Below are positions 40,857 to 50,260 of a stretch of DNA of 64,000 nucleotides, one piece after another. The notes below the pieces were generated by a model. It saw only the letters and a list, made by a program, of their open reading frames with translations, had not been told where the DNA came from and searched no databases. The stretch is from Pseudomonas tolaasii NCPPB 2192. Lineage in GTDB: Bacteria > Pseudomonadota > Gammaproteobacteria > Pseudomonadales > Pseudomonadaceae. Made by a program: the position numbers and the translations under genes. Within the stretch, counting starts at the first letter, position 1. Each line of letters begins with the position of its first letter. The stretch is from NCBI RefSeq assembly GCF_002813445.1, contig NZ_PHHD01000001.1:2542001-2606000 (forward strand). The letters run 5' to 3'.

Positions 40857-41213
40857 GGAGAGTCGATTGGACAGTCGCTGCCCTCTATGAAAATTAGGGG
40901 GGGGAGGAAAGTCCGGGCTCCATAGGGCGAAGTGCCAGGTAATGCCTGGGAGGCGTGAGCCTACGGAAAGTGCCACAGAAAATAACCGCCTAAGCACTTC
41001 GGTGCCGGTAAGGGTGAAAAGGTGCGGTAAGAGCGCACCGCACGTCTGGCAACAGTTCGTGGCTAGGTAAACCCCACTTGGAGCAAGACCAAATAGGGTC
41101 CCAAGGCGTGGCCCGCGCTGGGACCGGGTAGGTTGCTAAAGATGTCCAGTGATGGCCATCGTAGACGAATGACTGTTCAAGACAGAACCCGGCTTACAGA
41201 TCGACTCTCCACC
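40857..41213 (+). ncRNA. rnpB: RNase P RNA (class A)
   Basis: Catalytic RNA subunit that processes tRNA 5' ends. The 5' strand AGAGTCGATTGGACAGTCGC pairs with the 3' GATCGACTCTCC. Universal elements are visible: GGAGGAAAGTCCGGGCTCCATAGGG near the 5' end (about 40908-40928), the AACCCGGCTTACAGAT region near the end (P4 3' strand), and the internal GTAAACCCCACTTGGAGCAA segment. Length about 355 nt is normal for a gammaproteobacterium. A T tract (TTTTTT) follows immediately. Confidence 0.95.
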
Positions 41214-41463
41214 TTTTTTCCTTCTGTCCGAATCTCGGGCAGAAACCCGGTAGTAACGCAAGAATCCCTCCCTGCCGAATCATTGGCAGATGCATCTTCG
41301 TAATACCAAAAAAATCTTACTCTTAATAAATTACTTTAACTTCAAGCTATAGCTCTATGAGCTATCTGTGGTTGTTGAGTCAAAAACATCGCAAAACTCT
41401 CGTTTCTCCTCCTTTTACGTTCCTAAATCTCCGTTCTGTAAGGCTTTTCCTTGAATCCGCGCC

Positions 41464-41493
41464 TTGACGGTGTGGTGGGCGCATTCCTATAGT
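41464..41493 (+). promoter_or_regulatory. Promoter of the dcw cluster
   Basis: TTGACG at 41464-41469 and TATAGT at 41488-41493, spaced by 18 bases, are close to the sigma70 consensus. Transcription would start near 41500, just where the MraZ-type repeats begin. Confidence 0.65.
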
Positions 41494-41500
41494 GTGCGCA

Positions 41501-41527
41501 AGTGGCGGAAAGTGGCACAAAGTGGGT
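41501..41527 (+). promoter_or_regulatory. MraZ operator: three direct repeats
   Basis: Three copies of AGTGG[CG] start at 41501, 41511 and 41521, that is with exact 10-base spacing, so all face the same side of the helix. MraZ in E. coli represses its own promoter by binding to GTGG-type repeats at 10-base intervals. The position over the expected start of transcription and 41 bases ahead of the mraZ start fits autorepression. Confidence 0.75.
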
Positions 41528-41567
41528 TTTTTGAACGTAAAACGCTAAAATTTGGAGAAACGCATCT

Positions 41568-42023
41568 GTGTTTCGCGGAGCTAACGCTATCAGTCTCGAT
41601 GCAAAAGGCCGTCTCGCCATGCCGAGCCGGTATCGTGACGAGCTCATTTCGCGAAGTTCAGGCCAGTTAATCATCACGATTGATGCTGTTGATCCTTGTT
41701 TATGTGTTTACCCCCTCGATGAGTGGGAGTTGATTGAAACCAAGTTGCGCGCTCTGCCTTCATTGCGTGAAGAAAACCGCCGCCTGCAGCGTTTGCTGAT
41801 TGGTAATGCCGTTGACCTCGAGCTCGATGGCAGTGGTCGTTTCCTGGTGCCGCCGCGCTTGCGCGAGTACGCCAAGCTGGATAAGCGCGCAATGCTGGTG
41901 GGCCAACTGAACAAGTTCCAATTGTGGGACGAAGATGCCTGGGATGCTGTGTCTGCAGCGGACCTGGCTGCTATTCAACAACCGGGCGCCATGCCTGATG
42001 AACTGCGTGATTTGATCCTGTGA
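41568..42023 (+). CDS. mraZ: Transcriptional regulator MraZ
   Basis: A ring-forming DNA-binding protein that represses the dcw promoter. The 151-residue protein starts at GTG 41568, with GGAG at 41554-41557. It contains two SpoVT-AbrB-like halves: FRGANAISLDAKGRLAMPSRYR and VDLELDGSGRFLVPPRLREY, the second with the family DGSGRxxxP signature. The rsmH GTG overlaps its stop (GTGA). First gene of the dcw cluster. Confidence 0.95.
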   Translation: MFRGANAISLDAKGRLAMPSRYRDELISRSSGQLIITIDAVDPCLCVYPLDEWELIETKLRALPSLREENRRLQRLLIGNAVDLELDGSGRFLVPPRLREYAKLDKRAMLVGQLNKFQLWDEDAWDAVSAADLAAIQQPGAMPDELRDLIL

Positions 42024-42967
42024 CTATTGATAGCGGCTTTAACCACATCACCGTACTGCTCGACGAAGCCGTTGAGGCTCTCGCCGTACGCGCGGATGGC
42101 TGCTATCTGGATGGCACCTTCGGCAGGGGCGGGCATAGCCGGTTGATACTCAGCCAGCTCGGCTCCGACGGAAAACTCCTCGGGTTCGACAAAGACCCTC
42201 AAGCGATTGCCACCGGGCAAGCGCTAGCGGCCGAAGACGGCCGCTTTGTCGTTGTGCAGCGCAGCTTTGCCGAGCTCGGTGCCGAAGTGGCCGAGCGCGG
42301 CATGGCGGGCAAAGTGGCCGGGGTTCTGCTTGACCTGGGAGTGTCCTCGCCCCAGCTCGACGACCCGGAACGCGGCTTCAGCTTCATGAACGACGGCCCG
42401 CTCGACATGCGCATGGACCCGACCCGCGGCATCAGCGCCGCCGAGTTCATCGCCACTGCGCCCCACGAAGAAATTACCCGTGTGTTCAAGGAATACGGCG
42501 AAGAGCGCTTCGCCGGTCGCATGGCTCGCGCCGTGGTCGAACGCCGTGAAATCCAGCCGTTCGAGCGCACCGCCGACCTGGCCGAAGTGTTGAAAGTCGC
42601 CAATCCGGCGTGGGAGAAGGGCAAGAACCCTGCTACCCGTGCGTTCCAGGGCCTGCGCATTCACGTCAATAACGAACTGGGTGATCTGGAGGCTGGCCTT
42701 GAGGCTGCCCTGGATGCGCTGGAAGTGGGCGGTCGCCTGGTGGTGATCAGCTTCCACTCCCTGGAAGACCGCATCGTCAAACTGTTCATGCGTCGCCTGG
42801 TCAAGGGCGAGTCCGACAACCTGCCGCGCAACCTGCCGGTACGGTTCGAAGCCTTTGTGCCGAAAATCAAAATCCATGGCAAAGCGCAGTTCGCTTCCGA
42901 AGCCGAACTCAAGGCCAACCCGCGTGCCCGTAGTGCCGTCATGCGCGTTGCGGAGAAGCTGCGGTGA
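42020..42967 (+). CDS. rsmH: 16S rRNA m4C1402 methyltransferase RsmH
   Basis: Methylates N4 of C1402 in 16S rRNA, the same nucleotide whose ribose RsmI modifies. The 315-residue protein has the SAM motif DGTFGRGGHSRLIL (about 30-43), LLDLGVSSPQLD (about 103-114) and the C-terminal VISFHSLEDRIVKLFM (about 240-255). GTG start inside the mraZ stop (GTGA overlap), and its own stop overlaps ftsL in the same way. Confidence 0.96.
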   Translation: MTIDSGFNHITVLLDEAVEALAVRADGCYLDGTFGRGGHSRLILSQLGSDGKLLGFDKDPQAIATGQALAAEDGRFVVVQRSFAELGAEVAERGMAGKVAGVLLDLGVSSPQLDDPERGFSFMNDGPLDMRMDPTRGISAAEFIATAPHEEITRVFKEYGEERFAGRMARAVVERREIQPFERTADLAEVLKVANPAWEKGKNPATRAFQGLRIHVNNELGDLEAGLEAALDALEVGGRLVVISFHSLEDRIVKLFMRRLVKGESDNLPRNLPVRFEAFVPKIKIHGKAQFASEAELKANPRARSAVMRVAEKLR

Positions 42968-43257
42968 GCAAGCTTTTCGCCAAGCCCCTGCCGGGCGGCA
43001 GCTTCTTTATGTTGCTGCTGTTTATTGGCGTGCTGGTGTCCGCGATTGCGGTGTCCTACAGCGCCCACTACAACCGTCAGTTGCTCAATACCCTGTACGG
43101 CGAACTGAGTGTGCGTGACAAGGCGCAGGCGGAGTGGGGCCGGTTGATCCTGGAACAAAGCACCTGGACGGCCCACAGCCGCATCGAAGTGCTGGCCACC
43201 GAACAGCTGAAAATGCACATTCCGGGCGCGGCCGAAGTTCGCATGGTGGCGCCATGA
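42964..43257 (+). CDS. ftsL: Cell division protein FtsL
   Basis: Small bitopic division protein that, with FtsB and FtsQ, activates FtsWI. The 97-residue protein has a short cytoplasmic tail, one membrane helix (about 13-33) and a periplasmic coiled coil with heptad Leu/Ile positions (YNRQLLNTLYGELSVRDKAQ). The start is a GTG overlapping the rsmH stop (GTGA), and the stop overlaps ftsI (ATGA). Confidence 0.92.
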   Translation: MSKLFAKPLPGGSFFMLLLFIGVLVSAIAVSYSAHYNRQLLNTLYGELSVRDKAQAEWGRLILEQSTWTAHSRIEVLATEQLKMHIPGAAEVRMVAP

Positions 43258-44999
43258 TGAAACTTGAAGGCGCACTTTACCCATGGCGCTTCCGCCTGAT
43301 GCTGGGTTTGCTGGCCTTGATGGTCGGCGCGATCGCTTGGCGGATCATCGACCTGCAAGTGGTCGACCGTGACTTCCTGATCGGGCAGGGCGATGCCCGC
43401 AGCCTTCGTCACATTCCGATTCCTGCGCACCGCGGCCTGATCACCGACCGTAACGGCGAGCCCCTGGCTGTCAGTACGCCGGTGACCACCTTGTGGGCCA
43501 ACGCCAAGGAGCTGCAAACCGCCAAGGAAAAATGGCCGGAACTCGCCGCTGCACTTGGCCAGGACCCGAAAGCCTTGGCGGAGCGTCTTGAAGCTCAGGC
43601 CAACAAAGAATTCATCTACCTTGTTCGCGGCCTGACGCCCGAGCAGGGCCAGCAAGTGCTCGACCTCAAGGTCCCCGGTGTCTATGGCATCGAGGAATTT
43701 CGTCGTTTCTACCCGGCCGGTGAAACCACCGCGCACATGGTCGGCTTTACCGACATCGATGACCACGGTCGCGAAGGCGTCGAGCTGGCCTACGATGAAT
43801 GGCTGGCCGGCGTCCCCGGCAAACGCCAGGTCATCAAGGATCGGCGCGGCAGACTGATCAAGGATGTCCAGGTCACCAAAAACGCCAAGGCCGGTAAGCC
43901 CTTGGCGTTGTCGATTGACCTGCGTCTGCAATACCTGGCCAACCGCGAGTTGCGTAACGCAATCATAGAGAACGGTGCCAAGGCCGGTAGCCTGGTTATC
44001 ATGGACGTGAAGACCGGCGAGATCCTCGCCATGGTCAACCAGCCGACCTACAACCCGAACAACCGTCGCAACCTGCAGCCGGCGATGATGCGCAACCGCG
44101 CCATGATCGACGTGTTTGAGCCGGGTTCGACCATGAAAGCCATCTCCATGAGTGCCGCCCTGGAAACCGGGCGCTGGAAGCCGAGCGACAAGGTCGAGGT
44201 TTACCCGGGCACGCTGCAGTTGGGCAAGTACACCATTCGTGACGTGTCGCGCACCGAAGGCCCGGTGCTGGATTTGACAGGCATTCTGATCAACTCCAGT
44301 AACGTCGGCATGAGTAAGGTTGCCTTCGATATCGGCGGCGAAACCATTTATCACCTGGCGCAGAAAATCGGTTTGGGCCAACCCACCGGCCTCGATTTCC
44401 CGGGTGAGCGCGTGGGCAACCTGCCGAACTACCGCGACTGGAAAAAGGCCGAGACCGCTACGCTTTCCTATGGCTACGGCCTGTCGGTGACGGCGATTCA
44501 GCTGGCGCATGCCTTCTCTGTATTGGCCAACAACGGCCGCATGGTTCCCCTGAGCCTGATTCACGTCGACGAAGCGCCAAAAGCCACCCAGGTGATTCCG
44601 GAAAACGTCGCCAAGACCATGCAAGGCATGCTGCAACAAGTGATCGAAGCACCGCGTGGAGTGTTCCGTGCCCAGGTGCCGGCTTATCACGTGGCAGGCA
44701 AGTCGGGTACCGCGCGCAAAACCTCGGTGGGCACCAAGGGTTACGCCGAGAACTCCTACCGTTCGCTGTTCGCTGGCTTCGGCCCGATGAGCGACCCACG
44801 CTACGCCATCGTCGTCGTGATCGATGAGCCGAGTAAAGCGGGCTACTTCGGTGGCCTGGTATCGGCGCCGGTGTTCAGCAAAGTGATGTCCGGCACCCTG
44901 CGCCTGATGAACATCACCCCGGACAACCTGCCGCCGACCCAACAAGCTAACGCCGGACCACCGGCCGCTGCTGCAAAAGCCAATGGAGGGCGCGGCTGA
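43254..44999 (+). CDS. ftsI: Penicillin-binding protein 3, FtsI
   Basis: Septal D,D-transpeptidase. The 581-residue protein has a membrane helix (about 16-34), a pedestal domain, and a transpeptidase domain with STMK at 292-295 (active Ser292), SSN at 348-350 and KSGT at 483-486. All three motifs are intact, so it should be an ordinary beta-lactam target. The two ATG codons at 43254 and 43257 are both possible; the first overlaps the ftsL stop. The frame to 43134 is an extension into ftsL. Confidence 0.96.
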   Translation: MMKLEGALYPWRFRLMLGLLALMVGAIAWRIIDLQVVDRDFLIGQGDARSLRHIPIPAHRGLITDRNGEPLAVSTPVTTLWANAKELQTAKEKWPELAAALGQDPKALAERLEAQANKEFIYLVRGLTPEQGQQVLDLKVPGVYGIEEFRRFYPAGETTAHMVGFTDIDDHGREGVELAYDEWLAGVPGKRQVIKDRRGRLIKDVQVTKNAKAGKPLALSIDLRLQYLANRELRNAIIENGAKAGSLVIMDVKTGEILAMVNQPTYNPNNRRNLQPAMMRNRAMIDVFEPGSTMKAISMSAALETGRWKPSDKVEVYPGTLQLGKYTIRDVSRTEGPVLDLTGILINSSNVGMSKVAFDIGGETIYHLAQKIGLGQPTGLDFPGERVGNLPNYRDWKKAETATLSYGYGLSVTAIQLAHAFSVLANNGRMVPLSLIHVDEAPKATQVIPENVAKTMQGMLQQVIEAPRGVFRAQVPAYHVAGKSGTARKTSVGTKGYAENSYRSLFAGFGPMSDPRYAIVVVIDEPSKAGYFGGLVSAPVFSKVMSGTLRLMNITPDNLPPTQQANAGPPAAAAKANGGRG

Positions 45000-46462
45000 T
45001 GTCTCTTAGCCTGAACAAGATTTTTGCCCACGCCGGTCGCGATCTGCTGATCCGCGAGTTGAGCCTGGACAGCCGCAATGTACGTGCCGGGGACCTGTTT
45101 CTGGCCGTGCCGGGCGGCAAGTTCGATGGCCGTGCGCACATCGCCGATGCCCTGCAACGTGGTGCGGCGGCCGTGGCGTATGAAGTGGAAGGCGCTACCG
45201 TGCTGCCGATTACCGACGTGCCGCTGATTCCGGTCAAAGGCTTGGCGGCCCAACTGTCTGATATCGCCGGGCGTTTTTATGGTGACCCAAGCCGTCAGTT
45301 GAACCTGGTCGGCGTGACAGGCACCAACGGCAAGACCAGCGTCACCCAATTGATCGCCCAGGCCCTCGACCTGCTGGGCCAGCACTGCGGCATCGTCGGC
45401 ACCCTCGGCACCGGTTTCTACGGCGCGCTGCAAAGCGGGCTGCACACCACGCCGAATCCGATCGCCGTGCAAGCAACCATTGCCGACCTGAAAAAGGCCG
45501 GGGCCAAGGCCGTTGCGATGGAAGTGTCGTCCCACGGCTTGCACCAGGGGCGGGTTACTGCGCTGGCTTTTGACGTGGCGGTGATGACCAACCTGTCCCG
45601 CGATCACCTGGATTATCACGGCACCATGGAGGCTTACGCCGCGGAGAAGGCCAAGCTGTTTGCCTGGAACGACCTCAAGTGCCGCGTGGTGAACCTGGAC
45701 GATGAATTCGGGCGTCAGTTGGCGGCGCAAGACCATGAGTCGCGCCTGATCAGCTACAGCCTCGAAGATTCCAGCGCCTACCTCTATTGCCGCGAAGCCA
45801 CCTTCAATGACGAAGGCGTGCGCGCCACGCTGGTCACGCCGCAAGGTGAACACCACCTGCGCAGCACCTTGCTGGGCCGTTTCAACCTGAGCAATGTGCT
45901 TGCCGCCATCGGCGCGCTGCTGGGCCTGGATTACGCCCTGGATGAAATCCTCAGCGTGTTGCCCAAGCTGGAAGGTCCGGCCGGGCGCATGCAGCGTCTG
46001 GGGGGCGGTTCACAGCCACTGGTGGTGGTCGATTATGCCCACACCCCGGATGCCCTGGAAAAAGTACTGGTCGCCCTGCGCCCCCACGCCAAGGGCAAGT
46101 TGCTGTGCCTGTTTGGCTGCGGTGGTGATCGTGATCGCGGCAAGCGCCCGCTGATGGCCGAGATCGTCGAGCGCCTGGCCGACGGTGTGCTTGTCACCGA
46201 CGACAACCCGCGCAGCGAAGATCCGCGCCAGATTTTCGACGACATCCGTGTCGGTTTCAAAGACGCGTCCAAAGCCACCTTCGTTGCCGGTCGCGGCGCT
46301 GCCATTGCCCAACTGATCGCCAGCGCCAGTGCCGATGATGTGGTGGTCCTGGCCGGTAAAGGCCACGAGGATTACCAGGAAATCAACGGCGAGCGCCACG
46401 CCTTTTCCGACCTGGTTGAGGCTGATCACGCGTTGACCGCCTGGGAGGTCGCCCATGCTTAA
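44999..46462 (+). CDS. murE: UDP-MurNAc-tripeptide synthetase MurE
   Basis: Adds meso-diaminopimelate to UDP-MurNAc-L-Ala-D-Glu. The 487-residue ligase has the ATP loop GVTGTNGKTSVTQL (about 105-118), the carbamylated-Lys region and the DNPRSEDP motif (about 402-409), which marks DAP rather than lysine specificity. It starts by one-base overlap with ftsI (TGATG) and overlaps murF by eight bases. Confidence 0.96.
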   Translation: MSLSLNKIFAHAGRDLLIRELSLDSRNVRAGDLFLAVPGGKFDGRAHIADALQRGAAAVAYEVEGATVLPITDVPLIPVKGLAAQLSDIAGRFYGDPSRQLNLVGVTGTNGKTSVTQLIAQALDLLGQHCGIVGTLGTGFYGALQSGLHTTPNPIAVQATIADLKKAGAKAVAMEVSSHGLHQGRVTALAFDVAVMTNLSRDHLDYHGTMEAYAAEKAKLFAWNDLKCRVVNLDDEFGRQLAAQDHESRLISYSLEDSSAYLYCREATFNDEGVRATLVTPQGEHHLRSTLLGRFNLSNVLAAIGALLGLDYALDEILSVLPKLEGPAGRMQRLGGGSQPLVVVDYAHTPDALEKVLVALRPHAKGKLLCLFGCGGDRDRGKRPLMAEIVERLADGVLVTDDNPRSEDPRQIFDDIRVGFKDASKATFVAGRGAAIAQLIASASADDVVVLAGKGHEDYQEINGERHAFSDLVEADHALTAWEVAHA

Positions 46463-47825
46463 AGCCATGCAATTCAGCGAGCTGACCCAGGCCCTTTCGG
46501 CCCGCGTATTGTCGAGCGATTGCAGCTTCGACGGCGTCAGTATCGACAGCCGCAACATCAAACCGGGCCAGTTGTTCGTTGCATTGGCAGGCCCGCGTTT
46601 CGACGGTCACGACTACCTGAATGACGTCGCCGCCAAGGGCGCTGCGGGTGCGTTGGTTCAGCGTGAAGTTGCCGACGCCACCTTGCCGCAATTGCTGGTT
46701 GCCGATACGCGCCTGGCACTTGGCCAACTGGGCGCGCTGAACCGCGCAGCCTTTGACAAGCCGGTTGCAGCCGTGACCGGCTCCAGCGGCAAAACCACGG
46801 TCAAGGAACTGCTGGCCGGTGTCCTGCGCACGCGCGGCCCAGTGCTCGCCACCCGTGGCAACCTGAACAATGATTTCGGCGCACCGCTGACCCTGCTCGA
46901 ACTGGCCCCGGAACACACCGCCGCCGTGATCGAACTGGGCGCATCGCGCATCGGCGAAATTGCCTACACCGTGGCGCTGACCCAGCCTCACGTAGCGATC
47001 ATCAACAATGCCGGGACCGCCCACGTTGGCGAGTTCGGCGGGCCCGAGAAAATCGTCGAAGCCAAGGGCGAAATCCTCGAAGGCCTTGATGCCTCGGGCA
47101 CTGCAGTACTGAACCTTGACGACAAGGCCTTCGAAACCTGGCGTGTACGTGCCGCCGGCCGCAAGGTCCTGACGTTCGCCGTGCTGAACGCAGCAGCTGA
47201 TTTCCATGCGTCGAACATCACCGTTGATGCCCGTGGCTGTCCGTCCTTTACGTTGCACACGCCGCAGGGCGATGAGCACGTGCAGTTGAATCTGCTGGGT
47301 AATCACAACGTTGCCAATGCCCTGGCTGCCGCCGCGGCTGCACATGCCCTGGGCGTGTCGCTGTTCGGTATCGCCACGGGGCTTGGTGCTGTGCAGCCGG
47401 TCAAGGGCCGCACCGTGGCGCAACTGGCCACCAACGGCATGCGCGTGATCGACGACACCTACAACGCCAACCCGTCCTCCATCAATGCGGCGGTTGACCT
47501 GCTGAAGACCTTTGCCGGGCGCAAGGTGCTGGTGCTGGGTGATATCGGTGAGCTGGGCGATTGGGCTGAACAAGGCCATCGCGAAGTCGGCGCCTATGCC
47601 GCCGGCAAAGTCGACGCCCTTTACGCCGTCGGCCCGAACATGGCGCATGCCGTCAACGCCTTTGGTCTCGGTGCGCGGCATTTCGCGACCCAGGCCGAAC
47701 TGATCCAGGCGTTGACGGTGGCTGAACAAGACAAACACACAACCATTTTGATCAAGGGATCGCGCAGCGCGGTGATGGAAAACGTCGTCGCGGCCTTGTG
47801 TGGCTCAAGTACGGAGAAACATTAA
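46455..47825 (+). CDS. murF: UDP-MurNAc-pentapeptide synthetase MurF
   Basis: Adds D-Ala-D-Ala to the UDP-MurNAc tripeptide. The 456-residue ligase has the ATP loop AVTGSSGKTTVKEL (about 107-120) and the DDTYNANPSSINAAV segment (about 333-347). GGGAGG six bases before the ATG 46455 supports this start over the later ATG at 46467. Overlaps murE at the front and mraY by one base at the end. Confidence 0.96.
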   Translation: MLKAMQFSELTQALSARVLSSDCSFDGVSIDSRNIKPGQLFVALAGPRFDGHDYLNDVAAKGAAGALVQREVADATLPQLLVADTRLALGQLGALNRAAFDKPVAAVTGSSGKTTVKELLAGVLRTRGPVLATRGNLNNDFGAPLTLLELAPEHTAAVIELGASRIGEIAYTVALTQPHVAIINNAGTAHVGEFGGPEKIVEAKGEILEGLDASGTAVLNLDDKAFETWRVRAAGRKVLTFAVLNAAADFHASNITVDARGCPSFTLHTPQGDEHVQLNLLGNHNVANALAAAAAAHALGVSLFGIATGLGAVQPVKGRTVAQLATNGMRVIDDTYNANPSSINAAVDLLKTFAGRKVLVLGDIGELGDWAEQGHREVGAYAAGKVDALYAVGPNMAHAVNAFGLGARHFATQAELIQALTVAEQDKHTTILIKGSRSAVMENVVAALCGSSTEKH

Positions 47826-48907
47826 TGCTGCTGCTGCTGGCTGAGTATCTGCAACAGTTCCACAAAGGCTTCGCGGTCTTTCAGTACCTGACCCTGCGCG
47901 GGATTCTGGGTGTGCTGACCGCGTTGTGTTTGTCGCTGTTCCTGGGGCCGTGGATGATCCGCACCCTGCAGAACCTGCAAATTGGTCAATCGGTTCGCAA
48001 TGACGGCCCGCAGTCGCACCTGTCCAAATCCGGCACCCCGACCATGGGCGGCGCGCTGATTCTGTCGTCCATCGGCATCAGCACCCTGCTGTGGGCCGAC
48101 CTGCACAACCGCTACGTGTGGGTTGTGCTGCTGGTGACCCTGTTGTTTGGCGCCATCGGCTGGGTAGACGACTACCGCAAAGTCATCGAGAAAAACTCGA
48201 AGGGCCTGCCAAGCCGCTGGAAGTACTTCTGGCAGTCGGTGTTCGGCCTTGGCGCCGCAATCTTTCTGTACACCACGGCCCCAAGCGCTGTGGAAACCAC
48301 CTTGATCATTCCGATGCTCAAGGATGCCAGCATTCCACTGGGCATCGGCTTCGTGGTGTTGACCTATTTCGTGATCGTCGGCTCCAGCAACGCAGTCAAC
48401 CTGACCGACGGCCTCGACGGCCTGGCGATCATGCCGACGGTGATGGTGGGCGGCGCGCTAGGCATCTTCTGCTACCTGTCGGGTAACGTGAAATTCGCCG
48501 AATACCTGCTGATCCCTTATGTACCGGGTGCGGGTGAACTGATTGTGTTCTGCGGCGCGCTGATCGGCGCCGGCCTGGGTTTTCTGTGGTTCAACACCTA
48601 CCCGGCGCAAGTCTTCATGGGTGACGTCGGCGCACTGGCGCTGGGCGCGGCTCTGGGCACCATCGCGGTCATCGTTCGTCAGGAAATCGTGCTGTTCATC
48701 ATGGGCGGTGTGTTCGTGATGGAAACCCTGTCGGTGGTCATCCAGGTGGCTTCCTTCAAATTGACCGGGCGCCGCGTGTTCCGCATGGCGCCGATTCATC
48801 ACCACTTTGAACTCAAGGGCTGGCCCGAGCCGCGCGTGATTGTCCGCTTCTGGATCATCACCGTGATTCTCGTGTTGATCGGCCTTGCCACCCTGAAACT
48901 GAGGTAG
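47825..48907 (+). CDS. mraY: Phospho-MurNAc-pentapeptide transferase MraY
   Basis: Inner-membrane enzyme attaching phospho-MurNAc-pentapeptide to undecaprenyl phosphate (lipid I). The 360-residue protein has about ten membrane helices, GWVDDYRKV (about 115-123), the NAVNLTDGLDGLA motif (about 193-205) and GDVGALALG (about 264-272), all with catalytic Asp residues. The ATG overlaps the murF stop by one base (TAATG). Confidence 0.97.
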   Translation: MLLLLAEYLQQFHKGFAVFQYLTLRGILGVLTALCLSLFLGPWMIRTLQNLQIGQSVRNDGPQSHLSKSGTPTMGGALILSSIGISTLLWADLHNRYVWVVLLVTLLFGAIGWVDDYRKVIEKNSKGLPSRWKYFWQSVFGLGAAIFLYTTAPSAVETTLIIPMLKDASIPLGIGFVVLTYFVIVGSSNAVNLTDGLDGLAIMPTVMVGGALGIFCYLSGNVKFAEYLLIPYVPGAGELIVFCGALIGAGLGFLWFNTYPAQVFMGDVGALALGAALGTIAVIVRQEIVLFIMGGVFVMETLSVVIQVASFKLTGRRVFRMAPIHHHFELKGWPEPRVIVRFWIITVILVLIGLATLKLR

Positions 48908-48913
48908 AAACGA

Positions 48914-50260
48914 GTGTCCCTGATCGCTTCAGACCACTTCCGCATCGTTGTCGGCCTCGGCAAGAGCGGCATGTCCCTGGTTCGCTTCCTGGCGAACCGG
49001 GGCACGTCGTTTGCCGTGGCCGATACGCGGGAAAATCCACCGGAGCTGGTCACGCTGCGCCGTGACTACCCGCACGTGGAAGTGCGTTGTGGCGAGCTGG
49101 ATGTCGAGTTTCTGTGCCGCGCCGATGAGCTCTACGTGAGCCCCGGCCTGGCGCTGGCGACACCGGCCCTGCAAGCGGCAGCGGCGCGTGGCGTGAAGCT
49201 GTCCGGCGATATCGACCTGTTCGCGCGTAACGCGAAGGCGCCGATTGTGGCCATCAGCGGTTCCAATGCAAAAAGCACCGTGACCACGCTGGTCGGCGAG
49301 ATGGCGGCTGCGGCCGGCAAGCGCGTGGCCGTGGGCGGTAACCTCGGCACCCCGGCGCTGGACCTGCTCAACGACGACATCGAGTTGTACGTGATGGAGC
49401 TGTCGAGCTTCCAGCTGGAAACCACCCACGATCTCGGTGCCGAAGTGGCCACTGTGCTGAATGTCAGCGAAGACCATATGGACCGCTACAGTGGCCTGCC
49501 GGCCTATCACCTGGCCAAGCACCGGATTTTCCGCGGTGCCCGGCAAGTGGTGGTCAACCGCCAGGATGCCCTGAGCCGTCCGTTGATGGGCGAGGGGTTG
49601 CCGTGCTGGACCTTTGGTCTGAGCAAACCCGACTTCAAAGCCTTCGGCATTCGCGAAGAGAACGGCGAGAAATATCTGGCCTTCGAATTCCAGAACCTGA
49701 TGCCGGTGCGCGAGCTGAAAATCCGTGGCGCCCACAACCAGTCCAATGCCCTCGCGGCGCTGGCGCTGGGCCATGCTGTCGGCCTGCCATTCGATGCCAT
49801 GCTGTCGAGCCTGCGCACGTTTGCCGGTCTTGAGCATCGCTGCCAGTGGGTGCGCGACCTCGATGGCGTCAGCTACTACAACGACTCCAAGGCTACCAAC
49901 GTCGGTGCCGCGCTGGCCGCCATCGAAGGCCTGGGCGCGGATATCGAAGGCAAGCTGGTGCTGATCGTCGGTGGCGACGGCAAGGGCGCGGACTTTAAAG
50001 ACCTCAAGGGGCCGGTGGCTGAGCATTGCCGTGCCGTGGTGTTGATGGGCCGTGATTCCGGCTTGATCGGCGCTGCACTGGGCGATGCCGTGCCGCAAGT
50101 GCGCGCGACGTCGCTGGACGACGCCATTGCCCAGTGCAGAGCCCTGGCCCAGCCCGGCGATGCCGTGCTGCTGTCGCCAGCCTGCGCCAGTTTCGACATG
50201 TTCAAGAACTACGAAGAGCGCGGTCAGCTGTTCGCCCGCGGCGTGGAGGCCTTGGTATGA
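48914..50260 (+). CDS. murD: UDP-MurNAc-L-Ala:D-Glu ligase MurD
   Basis: Adds D-glutamate to UDP-MurNAc-L-Ala. The 448-residue ligase starts at GTG 48914. The ATP loop reads AISGSNAKSTVTTL (about 111-124); the usual form of the loop in MurD is GTNGKST, so T and G are replaced by S and A here, keeping the Lys-Ser. The catalytic-region YYNDSKATN is intact (about 318-326). Its stop overlaps ftsW by four bases. Confidence 0.95.
   Translation: MSLIASDHFRIVVGLGKSGMSLVRFLANRGTSFAVADTRENPPELVTLRRDYPHVEVRCGELDVEFLCRADELYVSPGLALATPALQAAAARGVKLSGDIDLFARNAKAPIVAISGSNAKSTVTTLVGEMAAAAGKRVAVGGNLGTPALDLLNDDIELYVMELSSFQLETTHDLGAEVATVLNVSEDHMDRYSGLPAYHLAKHRIFRGARQVVVNRQDALSRPLMGEGLPCWTFGLSKPDFKAFGIREENGEKYLAFEFQNLMPVRELKIRGAHNQSNALAALALGHAVGLPFDAMLSSLRTFAGLEHRCQWVRDLDGVSYYNDSKATNVGAALAAIEGLGADIEGKLVLIVGGDGKGADFKDLKGPVAEHCRAVVLMGRDSGLIGAALGDAVPQVRATSLDDAIAQCRALAQPGDAVLLSPACASFDMFKNYEERGQLFARGVEALV

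Larger units (their letters stand above)
41214..41567 (+). other. rnpB-mraZ intergenic region
   Basis: The 354 bases contain the terminator of rnpB at the left, no supported gene, and the dcw promoter with MraZ repeats at the right (described separately). A GGCTTTTCC-type minus-strand frame at 41423-41677 is a shadow. Confidence 0.6.

Noticed and set aside
41423..41677. An 84-residue minus-strand frame over the dcw promoter
   Set aside because: It overlaps mraZ and its operator and has no ribosome binding site.
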